64,000 nt of DNA from Methylophilus sp. (GTDB lineage: Bacteria > Pseudomonadota > Gammaproteobacteria > Burkholderiales > Methylophilaceae), in assembly GCA_030696695.1 (NCBI GenBank), contig JAUYRP010000034.1, positions 620,001 through 684,000 on the forward strand, in the 5' to 3' direction. Below, piece after piece: positions 61,054 through 64,000 of the stretch. The notes beneath the pieces are model-generated. The model ran no database searches and had not been told where the DNA came from. It saw only the letters and a program-made list of their open reading frames with translations. Numbering within the stretch: the first letter of the stretch is position 1; every line of letters starts with the position of its first letter. Position numbers and translations under genes: made by a program.

Positions 61054-62190
61054 ATGTTGACCCAGGGCGGGATGTCAAAAATGATGGAATCCAAACAAAC
61101 GCATATCCATATTGAGAAGATTAAGCTGCTGTATATGCATAGCTTGATTCCAATTGTCTTAAGCGCGGTTGCAGGGCTGTTTTTAGTAGCCGCTTTATGG
61201 AAGCTCGCAGACCGTCAACATTTGCTCATCTGGTTTGGCATTACCCTGTTGCTTGCGTTAGTACGCATCGTCATTATTTCAAAGTTTAAGCAAACTCACC
61301 CGCAGGGGCACGATGTATTGCAATGGGAAAAGCCTTATTCGATTAGCTTGTTGTTGGTGTTTTTGTCATGGAGTGCTGGGCTGATTTGGATTATGCCCAG
61401 AGATAATCTCACAGCAATCTTTATTCTGAATACTTTTTCATTAGGGTTGGCTGGTGCGGCTATTTCTTGGTACAGCCCGCTGCGCTATCTGCAAATCGCT
61501 TCTGTCTCATTGGCCTTGGTGCCCATGATTATTGTGTTACTCACTTTGGGCTACGAGCAGACATTTTGGGTGGGCATTGCTGCATGCTGTATGTATGTGT
61601 CTTGTATTATCACCAGCATCCTGCTGCAAAAGACATTCAATGGCAACCTTGAACTTGCTTACGATTTAGAGCAAGCCAAAATGAGTGCGGAGGACATGGC
61701 GCGCACAGATGCCTTAACCGGCCTGAATAACCGTAGGGCATTCTTTGATAAAGCGCGCTTGCTGTTTGATTACTGCAAAAGCAATCAGCAGCCGGTAAGT
61801 GCGTTGATGTTAGACGTCGATCACTTTAAAAGCATCAACGATAGCTACGGACACGCCTCAGGGGATATGGCGCTGAGCTGTTTAGCAGAGTTACTCAAAA
61901 ATAATTTGAGAGAATCAGATGTGCTGTGCCGCTTTGGTGGAGAGGAGTTTGCGGTGTTGCTGCCGAATACGGTGGTGGCCGAAGCGGAAGATGTGGCCAA
62001 CTACCTCAAGCGCACGATGATGAATTCGACTATCGTGATTGCGCAGGAAAATTTATTGTCTTTGACGGCTAGTTTTGGCGTATCAGATATTGGCGACACT
62101 TTGGAAGACTTGTTAAGCCATGCGGATAAAGCCATGTACATCGCCAAAAATAATGGCCGCAACCACGTGGTCAGATATCAGCCCGATTAG
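61054..62190 (+). CDS. membrane GGDEF diguanylate cyclase
   Basis: This 378-residue protein (starts at 61072 and 61081 also possible) has five to six membrane helices in residues 30-200 (IPIVLSAVAGLFLVAALW, WFGITLLLALVRIVII, ISLLLVFLSWSAGLIWI and others) and a GGDEF domain (about 220-375). The active site is GGEEF, with I-site RESD five residues upstream, so it is a feedback-inhibited cyclase. The sensor part is a MASE-like membrane domain with no periplasmic loop of size. Its end is 1 bp from the cysS stop (convergent). Confidence 0.9.
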   Translation: MLTQGGMSKMMESKQTHIHIEKIKLLYMHSLIPIVLSAVAGLFLVAALWKLADRQHLLIWFGITLLLALVRIVIISKFKQTHPQGHDVLQWEKPYSISLLLVFLSWSAGLIWIMPRDNLTAIFILNTFSLGLAGAAISWYSPLRYLQIASVSLALVPMIIVLLTLGYEQTFWVGIAACCMYVSCIITSILLQKTFNGNLELAYDLEQAKMSAEDMARTDALTGLNNRRAFFDKARLLFDYCKSNQQPVSALMLDVDHFKSINDSYGHASGDMALSCLAELLKNNLRESDVLCRFGGEEFAVLLPNTVVAEAEDVANYLKRTMMNSTIVIAQENLLSLTASFGVSDIGDTLEDLLSHADKAMYIAKNNGRNHVVRYQPD

Positions 62191-62191
62191 T

Positions 62192-63598
62192 TTATGCCCT
62201 GCGCCATGTGGTGCCCTGTGGCGTATCTTCTAGAATAATGCCAGCATCCGCTAATTCTTTACGAATACGATCGGCTTCCGGAAAATTTTTGGCTTTTTTG
62301 GCTTCAGCTCGCAAAATAAGCATTTCGCTGATTTGCTGGCTTCCAAACCCAGTAACAGTGCCAGTAGCATCTTGTGTGATTGATAACAAACTTTGGTTTG
62401 TGATTGTCCCTTCACCTTGTAAAAATTCATCTGGGCTACGTTGCAATAACCCTAAAACTCCAGCTAGTTGCTTCATGAGTGTCAGTGCTTCTACACTTTT
62501 CTCTTTCGCCAATTCAAACAATACTGCCATGGCTTCTGGGGTATTGAAATCATCGTCCATCGCTTCTTTAAAGCGTTTGGCTTGTGGTTGGTTCCAGTCC
62601 ATGTTGTGAGCACTTACTTCATGGCCACGTAAAGCTGTATATAGTCTTGTCAGTGCAGCCTTGGCATCATCTAAATGTTTGTCTGAGTAATTGAGTGGGC
62701 TGCGATAGTGGGCGCGCAGAATAAAGAAACGGACCACTTCTGGATCGTACTTAGCTAGCACCTCACGAATAGTGAAAAAGTTACCCAGCGATTTGGACAT
62801 CTTTTCATCATCTACGCGTACAAACCCATTGTGCATCCAATAGTTGGCCATTTGGCAACTATGTGCAGCTTCAGATTGCGCAATCTCATTTTCGTGATGC
62901 GGGAACTGTAAATCTTGACCACCACCGTGAATATCAAAGTGCGCGCCTAAGTGTTCAGCACTCATGACGGAACATTCAATGTGCCAGCCGGGGCGTCCTT
63001 TGCCCCAAGGTGAGTCCCAGTTTGGCTCGTTCGGCTTAACCGATTTCCATAGCACAAAATCTAAGGGATCTTGTTTAAAAGTATCTACTTCTACACGCTC
63101 GCCTGCGCGCAAATCATCCAAGGTTTTGCCAGACAGTTTGCCATAGTCGTTAAAGCTACGTACTTTGTAAAATACATCACCATTGCTGGCTTGGTAGGCA
63201 TGACCTTTTTCAATGAGTTTACCAATCATGTCCAACATGCCTTGTATATGCTGGGTTGCACGAGGCTCCATATCTGGACGAATAATGCCAAGTTTTACCG
63301 AATCCTCATCCATTGCCTCGATAAAACGTTGGGTCAGCACATCAATCGTCTCACCGTTTTCATTGGCACGCTTGATGATTTTGTCATCAATATCGGTGAT
63401 GTTGCGCACATACGTCACTTCGTAATCACTTGCACGAAACCAGCGCGAAATCATGTCAAACACCACCATCACACGCGCGTGACCTAAATGACAGTAGTCG
63501 TACACGGTCATCCCACATACGTACATACGTACTTTATTGGCTTCAATCGGGGTAAAGGTTTGTTTGTCGCGCGCGAGGGTGTTGTATATTTTTAACAT
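62192..63598 (-). CDS. cysS: cysteinyl-tRNA synthetase
   Basis: The 468-residue protein has [19 protein letters not shown] with the HIGH-like motif HLGH, the zinc ligands in [10 protein letters not shown] and [11 protein letters not shown], and KMSKSLGNF. Length and layout are those of bacterial CysRS. Convergent with the GGDEF gene; divergent from the TPR gene that follows. Confidence 0.96.
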   Translation of the reverse strand: MLKIYNTLARDKQTFTPIEANKVRMYVCGMTVYDYCHLGHARVMVVFDMISRWFRASDYEVTYVRNITDIDDKIIKRANENGETIDVLTQRFIEAMDEDSVKLGIIRPDMEPRATQHIQGMLDMIGKLIEKGHAYQASNGDVFYKVRSFNDYGKLSGKTLDDLRAGERVEVDTFKQDPLDFVLWKSVKPNEPNWDSPWGKGRPGWHIECSVMSAEHLGAHFDIHGGGQDLQFPHHENEIAQSEAAHSCQMANYWMHNGFVRVDDEKMSKSLGNFFTIREVLAKYDPEVVRFFILRAHYRSPLNYSDKHLDDAKAALTRLYTALRGHEVSAHNMDWNQPQAKRFKEAMDDDFNTPEAMAVLFELAKEKSVEALTLMKQLAGVLGLLQRSPDEFLQGEGTITNQSLLSITQDATGTVTGFGSQQISEMLILRAEAKKAKNFPEADRIRKELADAGIILEDTPQGTTWRRA

Positions 63599-63756
63599 GC
63601 GGTAGGAATTTAATATTAAATGGCGTAAGCGTTGTGATTAGAATTGTTCAATATGAAAAAAGTAAAATTAATCAGTGATTAAGCAAGCGAGCTATTGTGG
63701 TATGACCTAAGCTATTGATAGAATTAGGCAATCAACCACTGTTCAAGTATAACATA

Positions 63757-64000
63757 ATGAATATCTTCGATTCTTCCCAAGGCAAAAAGCAAATGCACAC
63801 AATAATCATAAAAAGTTTGTTAGTCATCACACTCGGATTTTCTGCTTGGAGTTTCGCAGTGGCTGGGAATACCAACGCAGCACTAAAAGAAATTAATCTG
63901 CTTTCAGAGCAGGGTAATCAGGCGGCAGCGTTGGAAAAAGTAAATACTTACTTAAGTGCAAACCCTAAAGATGCAGAAGCGCTATTTATGAAAGGCGTGA
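63757..64000 (+). CDS. exported TPR protein, N-terminal part (3' end outside window)
   Basis: The frame opens at ATG 63757 (63793 is an alternative) and runs off the window. It has a signal peptide (SLLVITLGFSAWSFAVAG) and the first TPR-like helices (ALKEINLLSEQGNQAAALEKVNTYLSANPKDAEALFMKGV in part; key parts LLSEQGNQAAAL and ANPKDAEALFMKG). It is divergent from cysS. Role unknown from this part. Confidence 0.65.
   Translation, partial: MNIFDSSQGKKQMHTIIIKSLLVITLGFSAWSFAVAGNTNAALKEINLLSEQGNQAAALEKVNTYLSANPKDAEALFMKGV

Overview
The window comes from an obligate or near-obligate methylotroph, most likely a betaproteobacterium of the family Methylophilaceae (Methylotenera/Methylophilus/Methylovorus type). 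The evidence is a complete calcium methanol dehydrogenase operon (mxaFJGIRSACKLD), a lanthanide methanol dehydrogenase of XoxF4 character, and a moderately AT-rich beta-proteobacterial set of housekeeping genes (ispB, pilD-coaE-zapD-yacG, argJ, cysS). The species cannot be named from the sequence alone.

Layout. 0-1.2 kb: the tail of an M48 peptidase gene, a small secreted protein, and a 3' fragment of a tRNA (probably Arg) that looks like the attachment-site scar of a mobile island lying to the left. 1.3-3.2 kb: an EAL and a GAF-GGDEF protein for c-di-GMP. 3.4-9.2 kb: a secreted serine protease, a leftward run of small exported proteins of unknown function including a WCEPC thioredoxin, and a NarL-type two-component pair (TCS1) divergent from mxaF. 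9.4-19.2 kb: the mxa operon. 19.3-22.4 kb: a Gld-type ABC transporter. 22.5-25.4 kb: TCS2 and a Sel1 protein. 25.9-28.2 kb: a FecA-like TonB receptor. 28.3-30.0 kb: TCS3, divergent from xoxF. 30.2-38.9 kb: xoxF4, a XoxJ-ankyrin fusion, cytochrome XoxG, two YVTN propellers, two MxaD-like proteins and a fused SoxYZ-like carrier. 39.0-44.5 kb: a full second set of mxaRSACKL. 44.5-45.6 kb: two exported proteins, one a paralogue of the protein at 4.6 kb. 45.9-52.4 kb: CsbD-like, YezD-like, a porin and the sulfate ABC transporter. 52.4-64 kb: housekeeping genes.

How the genes fit together. MxaF/MxaI and XoxF are periplasmic PQQ methanol dehydrogenases that pass electrons to the dedicated cytochromes MxaG and XoxG. 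MxaJ/XoxJ and the MoxR/VWA proteins R, S, A, C, K and L assemble or metallate them. The TonB receptor between the two operons is a candidate metal-chelate importer.

The most novel signal is a recurring 13-bp dyad, GGGAA-N3-TTCCC, with a GTGAA half-site variant. It occurs at least 12 times, in the intergenic regions between 4.5 and 45.8 kb or (one case) in the doubtful 5' end of a sensor gene: before mxaF, hk2, the TonB receptor, hk3/xoxF, xoxG, the second mxaR, and both paralogous exported proteins that bracket the locus. I did not see it by eye between the genes right of 46 kb. With three paralogous NarL-type pairs in the same stretch, this suggests a dedicated regulon that may underlie the Ca/lanthanide switch. 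A second unexplained element is a possible small RNA (about 36.91-37.05 kb) with its own operator-like site and terminator.
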